A stretch of DNA of 64,000 nt from Selaginella moellendorffii (Eukaryota; Streptophyta; Lycopodiopsida; Selaginellales; Selaginellaceae). The notes under the pieces are model-generated. The model was given only the letters and a program-made list of their open reading frames with translations, ran no database searches and was not told the DNA's origin. How positions within the stretch are numbered: position 1 is the stretch's first letter; each line of letters opens with the position of its first letter. The stretch is taken from NCBI RefSeq assembly GCF_000143415.4, contig NW_003314306.1:463698-527697 (forward strand). The letters are read 5' to 3'. Positions 1 to 10,806 of this stretch are shown in pieces. The translations under genes and the position numbers were made by a program.

Positions 1-337
1 GATATTTCAAAGCACCCAATGCGATATAGCCACGTGGAAGCTTACACAGCACACGCCAGCGTAGGCCAGCCACGGTATGCCACGGTTCTGCCACCTGGGA
101 TTACATGCCACCCTAAGGCCACGTGGATATCTGACACGCGTCAGAGTATCTCTGCTAAACACGTGGCAGCATTATTTTAGGGTTCTAGTACAAGAATGGC
201 CATGGTAGCGCGCATTTGGTCTTCATCTCTATTTCCAAAGGCGCTGTCCAAGAAATCGGCGAGGTAACTGCATTGGAGAGAAGAAGAGGATCAAGATTTG
301 GAGGTGTGACTCTCTTTTAGGCAGATCTTGCTCGCAA
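1..337 (+). promoter_or_regulatory. Promoter and 5' leader of the aldo/keto reductase gene, with three G-boxes
   Basis: Three perfect CACGTG G-boxes lie at 31-36, 120-125 and 160-165, about 170-310 bp before the ATG at 338. A palindromic ACGCGT lies near 136. CACGTG/ACGTG elements are bound by bZIP (ABF/ABI5-type) and bHLH (PIF-type) factors in plants, so ABA, stress or light control is plausible. No clear TATA box was seen. The role is inferred from motif clustering only. Confidence 0.45.
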
Positions 338-2076
338 ATGGCGTCGTCCCAGCAAGAGCATTGCTCCACCAAGCAGTCGTCGCTACTCCCTGGCTGCGCG
401 GATTCCAATGGCACCTCGCTCTTTGCAAAAATGTTCGCTACAACAGCTGGTAAGTGCGTGATTGTCTCGATCGAAGTTTTTTTCTTCTTTGATTTTCTTC
501 TTCAAGCAAGGAGATAATTTTCTTTCTTCTCTTTGCTTTTTCCATAGCAGCTTGTTCTTTCCTCTTTTCTTTCTGCTCGTCCCAAGTTTTTTTGTTTTGT
601 TCTCCTGAGGAGCGTGATTGTCTCGAGCGAAATTTTCTTCTTCTTTGATCTTCTTGTCGAACAACGATTCCTGTTGCTTTTTCATGGCAGCTTGTTCTTT
701 TCTTCTTTACTTTCGTGGTGCTCGTCTCATGTTTCTTGTTTTGTTTTCCTCAGGAGCTGGAAACTATCGGAGTCTTCCGGCACAAACTAGTACAGGCGAT
801 TTAACCGTCTCGTCCCTCGGACTAGGAACATACCTCGGTCCAGAGACCGATGTCGCGGATGAAGAGTACAAAAACGCTGTTTTGCGTGCTCTGGCGCTCG
901 GGATCAATGTGCTTGACTCGTAAGTTTGATCGCAACATTTTCATTTCGATCTTCTCCTGATCGATGCTTTGCCTGTTCTGTGTAGAGCGATAAACTACAG
1001 GAACATGAGGAGCGAGAGAGCCATAGGACTCGCTCTTGCTGAGGCCGTGTCCCGGGGAGTGGTAAAGAGAAATCAAGTCGTGGTTTGTACCAAGGGTGGC
1101 TTCTTAAGCTTTGATACAATCCGTCCTCCAAATCCTCGGGGCTGGATCGAAGAAAATTATGTCCGGCCTGGTATTTTTGCGTGGGAGGACTTCGTGGCTG
1201 GCTGTCACTGCATGAAACCAGAATACATCAAGAATCAGGTTGGAAGTTTTATGTATCTAGAACTTGACTCCTCTTTTTGTTTTCTTCTTTTGTTTTGTAG
1301 CTAGACAAGAGTCGAGCCAATCTGGGCTTAGAAACCATTGACGTTTACTACATCCACAATCCAGAAACTCAGCTCGGGGAGGTGTCCCGTGAAGAGTTTT
1401 ACAAGCGGATCAAGGCTGCGTTTACGGTGCTGGAAGAAGCTTGTAACGAAGGCAAGGTTGGGATCTATGGGATCGCAACATGGAATGGATTTCGAGTTCC
1501 ACCCGAGTCGAAGGGCCACCTTTCACTGGAAGAACTAGTTCGCGCTGCGTATGAAGCTGGTCAGTCGTTTCACTTGTTTGTAATGGTTTTTGTTCTGATC
1601 AAAGGTTTTTTGCTTGTTTTCCAGGAGGAGAAAGACACCACTTTAAGATCCTTCAGCTCCCATACAACATGGCGCTTCAGGAAGCAGCGAATAGCCAAAC
1701 GCAGCTCGTGCAAGGGATCAAAATGACATTGTTGCAAGCCGCGAAAGAGCTTGGTATCTCAGTCGCGACTTCAGCATCGCTGATGCAGGCAAGTTCTCAT
1801 GGAAAAGCTTGCACTTTTTCTTCTCTTTTTTCTTGCTTCGGTTCTTATAATGGCTCGTTTCGTTAGGCAAAGCTTTGTAACTCTATCCCGGCCGAGGTCC
1901 TCAAAGAATTCTCCCAAGGCGACAAGGCGCTCACTGGCGCTCAGTGTGCCTTACAGTTCGTGCGAACCACGCCAAACGTTCTTGTAGCACTCGCGGGCAT
2001 GCGCAGAGTAGAGCACGTCGAAGAGAACGCCAAGCTCATCGAGCTTTCGGCGGAGCCCAGCACACTTCACAATTGA
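338..2076 (+). CDS. Aldo/keto reductase family oxidoreductase (6 exons, 387 aa)
   Basis: A predicted NAD(P)H-dependent (beta/alpha)8-barrel oxidoreductase; the substrate cannot be told from sequence. Exons read as 338-449, 754-919, 986-1238, 1301-1559, 1625-1788 and 1867-2076, total 1,164 nt. The classic AKR tetrad is visible: Asp92 (INVLDS), Tyr97 (AINYR), Lys129 (VVVCTKGGF) and His196 (YYIHNPE). The Lys-to-His spacing is longer than in canonical AKRs. The NYRNMRSERAIG stretch recalls a mostly bacterial AKR subgroup (from memory, unverified). The first ~40 residues precede the barrel and could be a weak organelle-targeting leader. The last intron starts with GC (GCAAGT), an accepted minor donor. 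The gene converges on the P450, with 52 bp between stops. The ATG at 338 is the first in-frame start in exon 1. Confidence 0.85.
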
Positions 2077-2128
2077 AAACACCATTTCTTCGGTATGTCT
2101 TGAACCGGAATTATATTTCTATCGCAAG

Positions 2129-3977
2129 CTATAGCCTGGAGACATTAACTTTGATACCATTCACCATTGCTAACACCATGAGCAGCCTGTAGTGGACAAC
2201 GTGATCCTTCACTAGCTCAAAGTTAAAGAACCTCATGAGCATCGCGGCAGTGATCTTGGCCTGCAAGTAAGCGGCATCCTTTCCCAAGCAAATTCTCGGC
2301 CCGGCCTGGTAGAGTTTTCAAGTTTTAGCCGTGATGAACTAGAGATAAAGAGAGATCTCTCATACCTGGAATGCGGTGTAGACGAATGGTGATTGAGGCT
2401 GGTATTCGGAGTTTTTAATCCACCTCTCCGGCTTAAACTCTAGAGCGTCAGGTCCCCACAGAAACTCCATTCTTCCCATGGAGTATTGCACGTAAGCCAC
2501 AGAATCCCCACGTTTAACTTTAGTCCCGTCCGGAAGAACATCATCGTTGGCTGCATACTTTCCATCCTGGAGAAAGCTCAAGTTAGTCAGCTTTTTACTG
2601 GTGTAAAGAAAGCTTGGTGGGACTTACTCGTGGTACCGGCGGGTATAAACGAAGAGTCTCGCTGATGCACGCGTGCAAGTAGTGAAGCGTGCGAAGATTC
2701 TCAGTGGAGAGGAGCTGTGCGAAGGCACTGAAAGTCAGTGTGTTGCTCTCACTCCCAAAGGTCCGGTCTAACTCGAGGCGAATCTCTTTGGCCACTCGAG
2801 GATTGTTGCAAATGCAGTAGATAAACCAGGACAAAGTGATGGCCGTCGTGTCTCGTCCAGCAATTATGAAGTTGAGGATGGCGTCACGAAGCTCTCTGTC
2901 TTGATACGCATCGCTTGCTCCAGTGGAAGTCATGAATCGGGACAAGAGGTCCTGCCTTTCCTGGAAGACAAAACTGTAAGAAAAAGTCGTATTTGGGAGG
3001 AAAAAACTTACGTATTCCTTGCCAGATTTCTCGCAGGCTTCAATCTCTCGTCGTCGGTTTTCGATCACCTGGAACGTGAATGAGTCCAGTACCTGGATCT
3101 GGTTCTTTAGCTCCCGCTCAGAGCCCAGGTTGAGAGCTCGTAGGATTTTCCACACTGGCCCGATTAAGCGACGCACGATCAGCTCGTTAACTCGGTCAAA
3201 AGAAGCTGCGAAGGGAACTGCTGGTAAGGAAGGTGACAGAGTGTTTAGTTCCACTCCAAACGCAACCTCGCAGATAGAATCTAATGTCATTCGCATGGAT
3301 ATGTCCTGCCAAAGAAAAAAAATATTTCGAGCTTGAGATTGAAATGCTATTTCTCTCATAGACCATACCTGGAAGTCGAAAGAGGTTTTCGTGCTTGCAA
3401 TATTTTCCAACACTTCCATCATTCTCACAGCAGCCTTCTTGAAAACTTGGCCACTGTACTCGTTCACCTTCTTGGACGAAAATTCGTAGCTTGCAAGTTT
3501 GCGGTGCCGTTTCCACATCTCCCCGTCCGAATTGAAGATTCCATCTCCCATAAAGTCGTAGTTCCTGGCGCGCGAGACACGTCCCTACTCACCATACCGC
3601 AAGTAAGAACTTGAATCAGTAAAAACGAATCATACCTTGGGATAGTTAGCAAAATTTGTCTTGAGAATGTGCTCGACGTTGGCAGGGTCGATCGTGAGAA
3701 TGTTGTAGAAGGTCCCCCAGTCCACTGCAATCGTCCTACACTCGCTGCTGAAATAGCTAAGGAACCAGTCGTGAAGCACTGGGAAGTTCTTCACGACTTG
3801 GAAGTAAGAACCGACCAGAGGCCATCTCTTTGGTCCCTTGTGATTTCTTTTCTCCGCAGAAAGAAGCACCGCGAGGAAGACCGCAGCAGCAATTCCTGTG
3901 ATGAAAACCAGAGGATTTGGATAGGAAAGACCTTCGAAAACGCCGCTGATGTTACGAACTTTGTCGGTGGAGTTCAT
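2129..3977 (-). CDS. Cytochrome P450, CYP704-like (CYP86 clan), 6 exons, 520 aa
   Basis: A predicted ER-anchored haem monooxygenase; CYP704 relatives hydroxylate long-chain fatty acids used in sporopollenin or cutin. Exons on the minus strand: 3636-3977, 3369-3584, 3012-3305, 2628-2960, 2366-2566 and 2129-2305, all phase 0, with 51-63 nt introns. Visible features are an N-terminal hydrophobic anchor ([16 protein letters not shown], about residues 20-40), the I-helix AGRDTT (318-323), the K-helix E385-T-L-R388, PERW (441-444) and the haem loop [10 protein letters not shown] with Cys468. Length is normal for the family and no key residue is missing. The start is the Met of MNSTDKV at 3975-3977; the open frame continues upstream without clear coding character and is taken as 5' UTR. 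Family assignment rests on overall similarity ([15 protein letters not shown]-like and [15 protein letters not shown] segments). Confidence 0.9.
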
Positions 3978-4145
3978 GGCCGTGAGGGAGTTGAGGACGG
4001 AAGTGAAATGGATGGATCCCTCCCTCTTAAAGAGTGGTGGTAGGCAAGTCAGCAATACTGGGCTTAATCGCACTGATGGAGTTTTGTAGAGTGCGCGACA
4101 AAGTCCACGGCCTACAAAATCACAGTGTGAAGCGCGATGCAGCAA

Positions 4146-4590
4146 GTGATATAGAACAATACCTTGGAAGAAACCGCGATCTTACCGAATCTTAAGCCAT
4201 GAAACTTCGTTTCATTGAAAACAAGTCAGACTCCGCGTCAGCTTTAGAAAAACAGGACTTATCGACGAGAAAAATATATAAAACATTACACGATGGAAAA
4301 ACAAGAGAAACTGTGAGGAAGTGGCACCATAAAAGAGTTATCTGGAGATGATTAGCCACTGCACCGTTGTTCACACTTATGAGATCATGATTCATCACGG
4401 AAAGTGTAGAGAACATATGCCTGGAAAAACATGAGAAGCTGTGAGAAATTGGCACCATAACACACTTATGAGATCATGATTCATCACGGAAAGTGTAGAG
4501 AACATATGCCTGGAAAAACATGAGAAGCTGTGAGAAATTGGCACCATAAAGATTTTACCTGGAGGTGATTCGCCATTACACGTTGTGAAA
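4146..4590. repeat. Short tandem duplication between the P450 and PPR genes
   Basis: An 89-bp unit is directly repeated head-to-tail at 4372-4460 and 4461-4549 and is nearly identical. Diverged fragments of the same unit (GGCACCATAA, then TGGAGATGATTAGCCA or TGGAGGTGATTCGCCA) occur at about 4322-4375 and 4540-4590. So the whole 5' flank of the P450 and 3' flank of the PPR gene derive from a small local repeat. No gene is seen in this stretch. Confidence 0.8.
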
Positions 4591-6495
4591 CTATTCATCA
4601 GCCAGCCAGTCATCAGATGACGAGGTAGGAGTGGACGACCAGAGGCGACAGGCGGCCAAGTTGTGAGGATCCAAACGAAGAATCAGTCGAGCAACTCTTC
4701 CTCCTCTTCCTACGTCTCCATGAATCTTACACGACCCCAGTAATGCCATCCAGGCAGCAGCATCCGGCTCAAACGGCATATAGCTCAGCACTTCCTCTGA
4801 GTCCTCGAGCTGCCCGAGCCGTCCCAGAAGATCAACGATACATCTGTAATGCTCTAAGCCGGGACGCAGTCCATAATCGTCCTGGAGCGAGTGGTAAAAC
4901 TCCAAGGCATCGGTCACCAATCCCGCGTGACTACTCGCGAACAAAACGCTCAGAAACGTAACTTGGTCGGATAGAACACCCTCCTGTTCCATCTCCCTGT
5001 AAACTCCGCAAGCTCTCATCCCGTGACCGTTCTCGGCAAAGCTTCCCATCATGGCGTTCCAGGTGATGAAGTTTCTCTTCTTCATCCCCTGGAAAAACTC
5101 GAGAGCCGAGTCCAAGCTTCCGCATTTCCCATACATGTTGACGAGCGCCGTCCCCACGACGAGGTCCGACTCGTAGCCGTGCTCGAGAATGCCCGAGTGA
5201 AGAAGCTTGCCTTGTTTCAATGCTAGCGAGTTTGAGCACGCGTCCAGAGCCGCAACGAACGAGGCCTTGTCGGGCTTCATGCCACTGTGACTTAGCTTCC
5301 AAAAGAGCTCCAGTGCCTCGGTGTTGAATCCATTGAGAGCGTAGGCCGAGATCATGGCGTTCCAGAGGATCACGTCCCCTTTTTCGTCTTCCCGCGACAG
5401 CTTCTCAAAAACTTGACTTGCCTCGTCCCAGCAACCAAAAGTTCCATAGAGCTTGACGAGAGCTGTTCCCATGATGATATCAACCGGAAGTTTGGAGTTG
5501 ATAACTTCTGCGTGGATGATCCGGCCAGTTGCAAGCTCCTCGAGCTCCGCGCACGAATCCAAGACGGTGACAAAGGTGACGCGATTCGGCTCCACTCCTT
5601 CCACTCCCATTATTCGAAAAAGCTCGATCGCCCTCTTGGCCTCGCCGTTCTGAGAGTAGACTGTGATGATCGCCGTCCACGAGACAACGTCGTGCTCGAG
5701 AAGGGGGATCCCCTCGAAAACTCTCCGCGCGTCCTCGACTCGTCCACACTTTCCATACATGTTGACGATCGACGTGAAAGCCATGGAGTCGAGCCTGGAG
5801 CTTAGAGCTGAATCCTCGATGGAAGAGTGAATCCCCTTGGCCAGAAAGAACTCTCCAAGGTTTGTGCAAGCGTCGATGACAGTGAGAAACGAGATCTCGT
5901 CAATATCGACTCCCTCGAGATCCATGATAGTGAAGAGATGAACAGCGTCTTTGCAATGCCCGTTCTGGGCATATGCCGCCATGAGAGAATTCCAGGATAC
6001 CACATCCCTCTCGAGCGTGTCATCGAACATCCTCTTGGCCTGCTGGACGAATCCATTCTGCCCGTAGGCATTGATCATCACATTGCAAGGGATGGCGCTG
6101 AGCTCCGGGATGGAATCGAAGAGCATCTTTGCCTGGCGCATAAACCCTAGCTGGGCAAATCCCCCGACTACCGCCGTCCACGCCACCGCGTTGTGGCACG
6201 GCATCCTGGCCAGCAAATCCCTCGCCTCCGCGAACAATCCATTCCTGTTGTGCGCCACCAGCAGCGCCGTCCAGGAGAAGACGTTCTTGCGGAAGATCCG
6301 GTGGAATGCCCGCTGCGCATCGCCCAGGCAGCCGCATTCGCCGTAGAGCTGCACGAGGAGATTGCCCGGGAACGTCTCCCCGTCCGATCCCGCCGCCCTG
6401 AGCTGATCGTGGATCCTCCTGCCGTCTGCGATGGCGCCGGCCTTGATCTTCTGCCTGAGAAGCGCGCAGTAGGCCGCGGAATCGGGATGCCTCAT
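4591..6495 (-). CDS. PLS-type pentatricopeptide repeat protein, intronless (634 aa)
   Basis: An RNA-binding helical-repeat protein; relatives act in mitochondria or chloroplasts in RNA editing, splicing or stability. Repeats run from about residue 40 to 560, with recurring signatures such as VVSWNSLMAAYAQNGH, VVSWTAIITVYSQNGE, VVGTALVNMYGKCGSL and ITWNAMMGSFAENGH. The pattern mixes about 31-, 35- and 36-residue units, as in the PLS subfamily. The end resembles an E motif (EHYRCIVDLLGRLGQ, PDAAAWMALLGSCKIHGD, RLILRLDPHNLAA) but then leaves the family consensus in its last ~20 residues and stops. No E+ or DYW deaminase domain is present. The N-terminus starts directly with MRHPDSAAYCALLRQ, so no long transit peptide is obvious. 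Being intronless is usual for PPR genes. It is divergent from aconitase, with 311 bp between starts. Confidence 0.93.
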   Translation of the reverse strand: MRHPDSAAYCALLRQKIKAGAIADGRRIHDQLRAAGSDGETFPGNLLVQLYGECGCLGDAQRAFHRIFRKNVFSWTALLVAHNRNGLFAEARDLLARMPCHNAVAWTAVVGGFAQLGFMRQAKMLFDSIPELSAIPCNVMINAYGQNGFVQQAKRMFDDTLERDVVSWNSLMAAYAQNGHCKDAVHLFTIMDLEGVDIDEISFLTVIDACTNLGEFFLAKGIHSSIEDSALSSRLDSMAFTSIVNMYGKCGRVEDARRVFEGIPLLEHDVVSWTAIITVYSQNGEAKRAIELFRIMGVEGVEPNRVTFVTVLDSCAELEELATGRIIHAEVINSKLPVDIIMGTALVKLYGTFGCWDEASQVFEKLSREDEKGDVILWNAMISAYALNGFNTEALELFWKLSHSGMKPDKASFVAALDACSNSLALKQGKLLHSGILEHGYESDLVVGTALVNMYGKCGSLDSALEFFQGMKKRNFITWNAMMGSFAENGHGMRACGVYREMEQEGVLSDQVTFLSVLFASSHAGLVTDALEFYHSLQDDYGLRPGLEHYRCIVDLLGRLGQLEDSEEVLSYMPFEPDAAAWMALLGSCKIHGDVGRGGRVARLILRLDPHNLAACRLWSSTPTSSSDDWLADE

Positions 6496-6806
6496 TCATC
6501 ATCGCGATCCCGCCAAGACCATATGCCCAAGAACCCTAAAATTTGCCCAGCAGCCCTAATTTCTCGTGACAATCGCCAAAATTATTTGGGCGGCGCTGGA
6601 TATTTGCTTCCTACATTTAGGAATAAAACCAAAGGGTACGGCTTTCCCTAGCCCGACGGAGCTTATTTACCAGCGATCGTGGCCGTCAATGCGGTGGTAG
6701 ATGGTAAATTCTCCATCTCTCGACCACGTGGAGCACACAAGCCGTGGCAAATTGACTCTAGGGTTTATAGATCGACCGCTCGGATCGTTCTAGGGCCGCG
6801 CATTCT
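6496..6806. promoter_or_regulatory. Divergent promoter between the PPR and aconitase genes, with a telo-box
   Basis: This 311-bp gap separates two outward-facing start codons. AACCCTAA (telo-box) lies at 6532-6539, about 40 bp upstream of the PPR start. Telo-boxes are typical of plant housekeeping, translation and organelle-biogenesis genes. A CCACGTGG G-box palindrome lies near 6724 on the aconitase side. No TATA box stands out. Confidence 0.45.
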
Positions 6807-9800
6807 ATGCTCGCAGCTGCTTGGAATCTCTGTCTGGCAGCTCCAATCGTCCGGAAAGGTCATCTCTCGCAATAGCAACCTCGCGATATCGATTTCAATG
6901 CAGATTCAGGCCTTTCGCCTCCCCGGCTGAGCTGCTTCCATCGCGTCCGATCCGTGCACTTCCGCGCCTCGATCGCTTTGCGGCAGCGACAGGAGATCGC
7001 AATGGGTGAGCGCGATGTCTGGAAATTTCTCCTCTGACGCGAAATTTGGCAGTGTCGGGGCATCCATTCGAGAGTATTCTCACTTCCTTGTCCAAGGACG
7101 ACGGTGGGGAGTATGGGAAATATTACAGCCTTCCAGACTTGCATGATCCACGAATTGGTATGCTGGTGTTCTCTCTTGATTTGATCTGTCTCAAATTTTC
7201 TCTCTTTTTCGTTCGATTGCACAGAGAAGCTGCCTTACTCGATCAAGATTTTGCTGGAATCGGCCATTCGAAACTGTGACAACTTCCAGGTTACAAAGGA
7301 CGATGTAGAGAAAATTGCCGACTGGGTTAACACTGCTCCAAAACTAGTGGAAATTCCTTTCAAGCCTGCTCGAGTTATCCTCCAGGTTTGGAAGCTAAGA
7401 ATCAAACAATTGTGATGTGACTTGTTCCAACTCTTGTGTATTTGTTTTTTTCTTTTTCCTTCAGGATTTCACTGGTGTACCAGCTCTGGTGGATCTAGCT
7501 GCAATGCGGGATGCTATGAAGAGGCTCGGTGGCGATCCCACAAAAATCAATCCTTTGGTAAAACCTTTGTTCTTTCTTCTCATGAGGAAAGTATTTTAAA
7601 TCTTGGTTCTTGCTTTTAGATACCTGTCGACCTCGTGATTGATCACTCCGTACAAGTCGATGTCGCTCGCTCGGCTAATGCTGTCGCGAGCAACATGCAG
7701 TTTGAGTTTAATCGCAACAAGGAAAGGTTTGCGTTTCTGAAGTGGGGATCAGTTGCCTTCAAAAACATGCTGGTGGTTCCTCCTGGTTCTGGTATTGTCC
7801 ATCAGGTATGAGCCCAGTTTTTAAATCTGGAAGTTTACATTTGTCATTATTGTCAGGTGAATCTGGAGTATCTCGCTCGAGTAGTGTTCAACAGAGATGG
7901 CTTTCTTTATCCGGATAGCTTGGTTGGTACTGATTCGCACACCACCATGATAGACGGACTTGGAGTTGCCGGATGGGGAGTTGGAGGAATCGAAGCGGAG
8001 GCAACAATGCTTGGACAGGTATTTTGATTCAGGATTTTGCAACATCTATCCGGATTTTTCAAATTCATCCATTTTTGTTACAGCCAATGAGCATGGTTCT
8101 TCCGGAAGTCGTGGGGTTTAAGCTAGTAGGCAAACTTCAGGCTGGAGTCACTGCAACAGATCTGGTCCTTACTGTAACGCAAATGTTGAGGAAACATGGT
8201 GTGGTTGGGAAGTTTGTCGAGTTTTACGGTCTGTATCTACTTGAGTTTTATACTCCTAACGTTTTCCTTTTATTTCAGGCGAGGGTGTCAGCTGCCTTTC
8301 ACTAGCTGACCGAGCAACTATTGCTAACATGTCACCGGAATATGGTGCTACTATGGGATTTTTCCCTGTCGATCAGATGACCTTAAATTATTTAAGCTTG
8401 ACAGGCCGTGATGCAGAGAAGGTAACTTTATACATTTCTAAAATAAAACCTTATGATTTAGTATAATAATACAGGTGAAAATGGTCGAAGCTTATTTGCG
8501 TGCAAATGATATGTTTGTGGACTATTCTCAGGTAACAAGATACTATAGAAATTTGCCTAACAGTTTTTTATTATTCGCGTAGAAACAACCTGAGACGGTC
8601 TATTCAGCATATCTAGAGCTCGATTTGGGAAGCGTTGAACCCTGCATTTCTGGACCTAAACGGTTAGCTTTTGTCGATTTTTGATGGCTCGCTCCTTCTC
8701 TAACATCCAACTTTTCTGTTAGTCCGCATGATCGGGTTTCTCTTAAGGACATGAAGGCTGATTGGCAGGCCTGCCTAGACAATAAAGTTGGCTTCAAAGG
8801 CTTTAACATTCCGAAGGATCTTCAGCACAAGACCGCTCAATTTACATACGAAGGGAAGCCGGCAGAGCTAAGACATGGGGATGTCGTCATTGCAGCGATT
8901 ACAAGCTGCACGAATACATCCAATCCCTACGTGATGCTTGGAGCTGGACTAGTTGCCAAGAAGGCAACGGAACTGGGACTCGAGGTATGCCATCAATATG
9001 TTCTCTAGATGGTTAACTTAGTTTTATAAGCAGGTTCGTCCCTGGATAAAAACAAGTCTTGCTCCTGGTTCAGGCGTTGTTACGAAGTACCTTATAAAAA
9101 GGTAATTGTTTCATTGCCGCATGCCTGTATTCTGAACCACATGTAAGTACTGCAGTGGTCTTTTGAAGTACCTTGATATGCAAGGATTTAGTGTTGTGGG
9201 ATATGGGTGCACTACCTGCATTGGAAACTCTGGCGAGCTGCATGAGGCTGTGGCTACAGCGATAGCGGATAATGGTACGTAGCTCTCTGCATTTCCTCTT
9301 GTTACTTACTGTCCTCTGTCAACAGATATTGTTGCTGCAGCGGTCTTATCGGGAAATAGGAATTTCGAAGGACGGGTGCATCCCTTAACGCGGGCCAACT
9401 ATTTGGCTTCTCCTCCTCTGGTTGTAGCTTATGCATTAGCAGGAACGGTAAGCCTTTGTTTTCAGCACAACCGTGTTTTTATGATTTTCTTTGCAGGTAA
9501 ACATCGACTTTGAGAAGGAACCCATCGGTGTTGGCCACTCTGGGAAACAAGTTTTCTTGAGAGACATTTGGCCAACGTCGGAAGAAGTCGCAAAAGTATG
9601 TATTGTGAATCACTTTCATCTGTTTTCTTAAAACTCGTTCACTTCCAGGTTGCAGAAGCTTCTGTGTTGCCCGAAATGTTCAAGTCTACATACGAATCCA
9701 TCACGAAGGGCAATACTATGTGGAATGACTTGCCTGCTCCTACTGGAGATCTCTACTCATGGGATCCTAAATCAACGTACATTCACGAGCCGCCATTTTT

Positions 9801-10727
9801 CAAGACCATGACTCGAGATCCACCCGGTGTTCATGGCGTTCACGACGCAGCCGTTTTGCTAAATCTCGGGGACAGTATCACTACCGATCATATTTCACCA
9901 GCCGGGAGCATCCACAAAGACAGTCCGGCTGCCAGATATTTGATGGAAAGAGGCGTCGAGAGGAAAGACTTCAACTCTTACGGCAGCCGACGTGGAAATG
10001 ACGAGGTTATGGTTCGTGGAACGTTCGCAAACATCAGAATTGTGAATAAGCTGCTCAAAGGTGAAGTGGGACCAAAAACCGTCCATCTTCCTTCTGGGGA
10101 ATGTCACTGGGTTTTCGATGTGGCGCAGGTATTTCTTCTATTTCATGTCTTTAAGAGAACTGAGGTTTCCTTTGCAGAAATATAAAGACGAAGGAAAGGA
10201 GATGGTGGTTCTTGCCGGAGCAGAATATGGCAGTGGCAGTTCACGAGATTGGGCAGCCAAAGGGCCCTTCCTTCAGGTTAGACCAATTAAGTTTTCAAGC
10301 TAAAGTCATGATAAAGTCATGAATCGCTTTGTTGGCAGGGAGTGAAAGCTGTCATCTCTAAGAGTTTCGAGAGAATTCACCGGAGCAACCTTGTTGGAAT
10401 GAGCATCATCCCTCTGTGCTACAAGAATGGCGAAGACGCAGAATCGCTTGGTCTTACTGGACATGAAACCTTCACCATCGAGCTGCCATCCACGATCGAG
10501 GAGATCAAGCCCGGGCAGGACGTGCTTGTGAAGACCAACACGGGGAAGGAGTTTACTTGCACACTTCGCTTTGATACGGAGGTATGAAAACTTTTCTTTT
10601 TTTTCTTTTTGCTAGTGGAGTTTTGATCTTTGGCTTTACACTTGGCTATGCACAGGTTGAGAAGACTTACTTTAATCACGGTGGAATCTTGCACTATGTG
10701 TTGCGGCAGCTACTTGGCAGTGCTTAG
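6807..10727 (+). CDS. ACO: Aconitate hydratase, 20 exons, 949 aa with a probable mitochondrial leader
   Basis: Interconverts citrate and isocitrate via cis-aconitate with a [4Fe-4S] cluster (TCA and glyoxylate cycles). The three cluster cysteines are in ITSCTNTSN and [10 protein letters not shown]. The catalytic loops [13 protein letters not shown] and [11 protein letters not shown]-like ([10 protein letters not shown]) are intact. Exons 3-20 (7053-10727) align end to end with plant aconitases. The 5' end is inferred. ATG 6807 gives exon 1 (6807-6858), a 45-nt intron, then 6904-7005 and a 47-nt intron to 7053. This yields a 50-residue Arg-rich leader before MVSGHPFES, like the leader before MASEHPF in Arabidopsis mitochondrial forms. 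The alternative start at ATG 7002 gives 899 aa, the usual cytosolic length. Total coding length, 2,850 nt, is in frame throughout. Its stop is 79 bp from the stop of the convergent acidic gene. Confidence 0.95.
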
Positions 10728-10806
10728 ACTAAAGGACTCTTTTGTGAATTTGGAATAACGTGCTTTTATTTCTCAAACAAATCTAAGTGTAGTAACATCC
10801 TTGCTC

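Noticed and set aside
6821-7009. 62-codon ORF at the aconitase 5' end (MESLSG...)
   Set aside because: Arg-rich and transit-like, but it cannot be joined in frame to the aconitase exon at 7053; the frame from ATG 6807 can.
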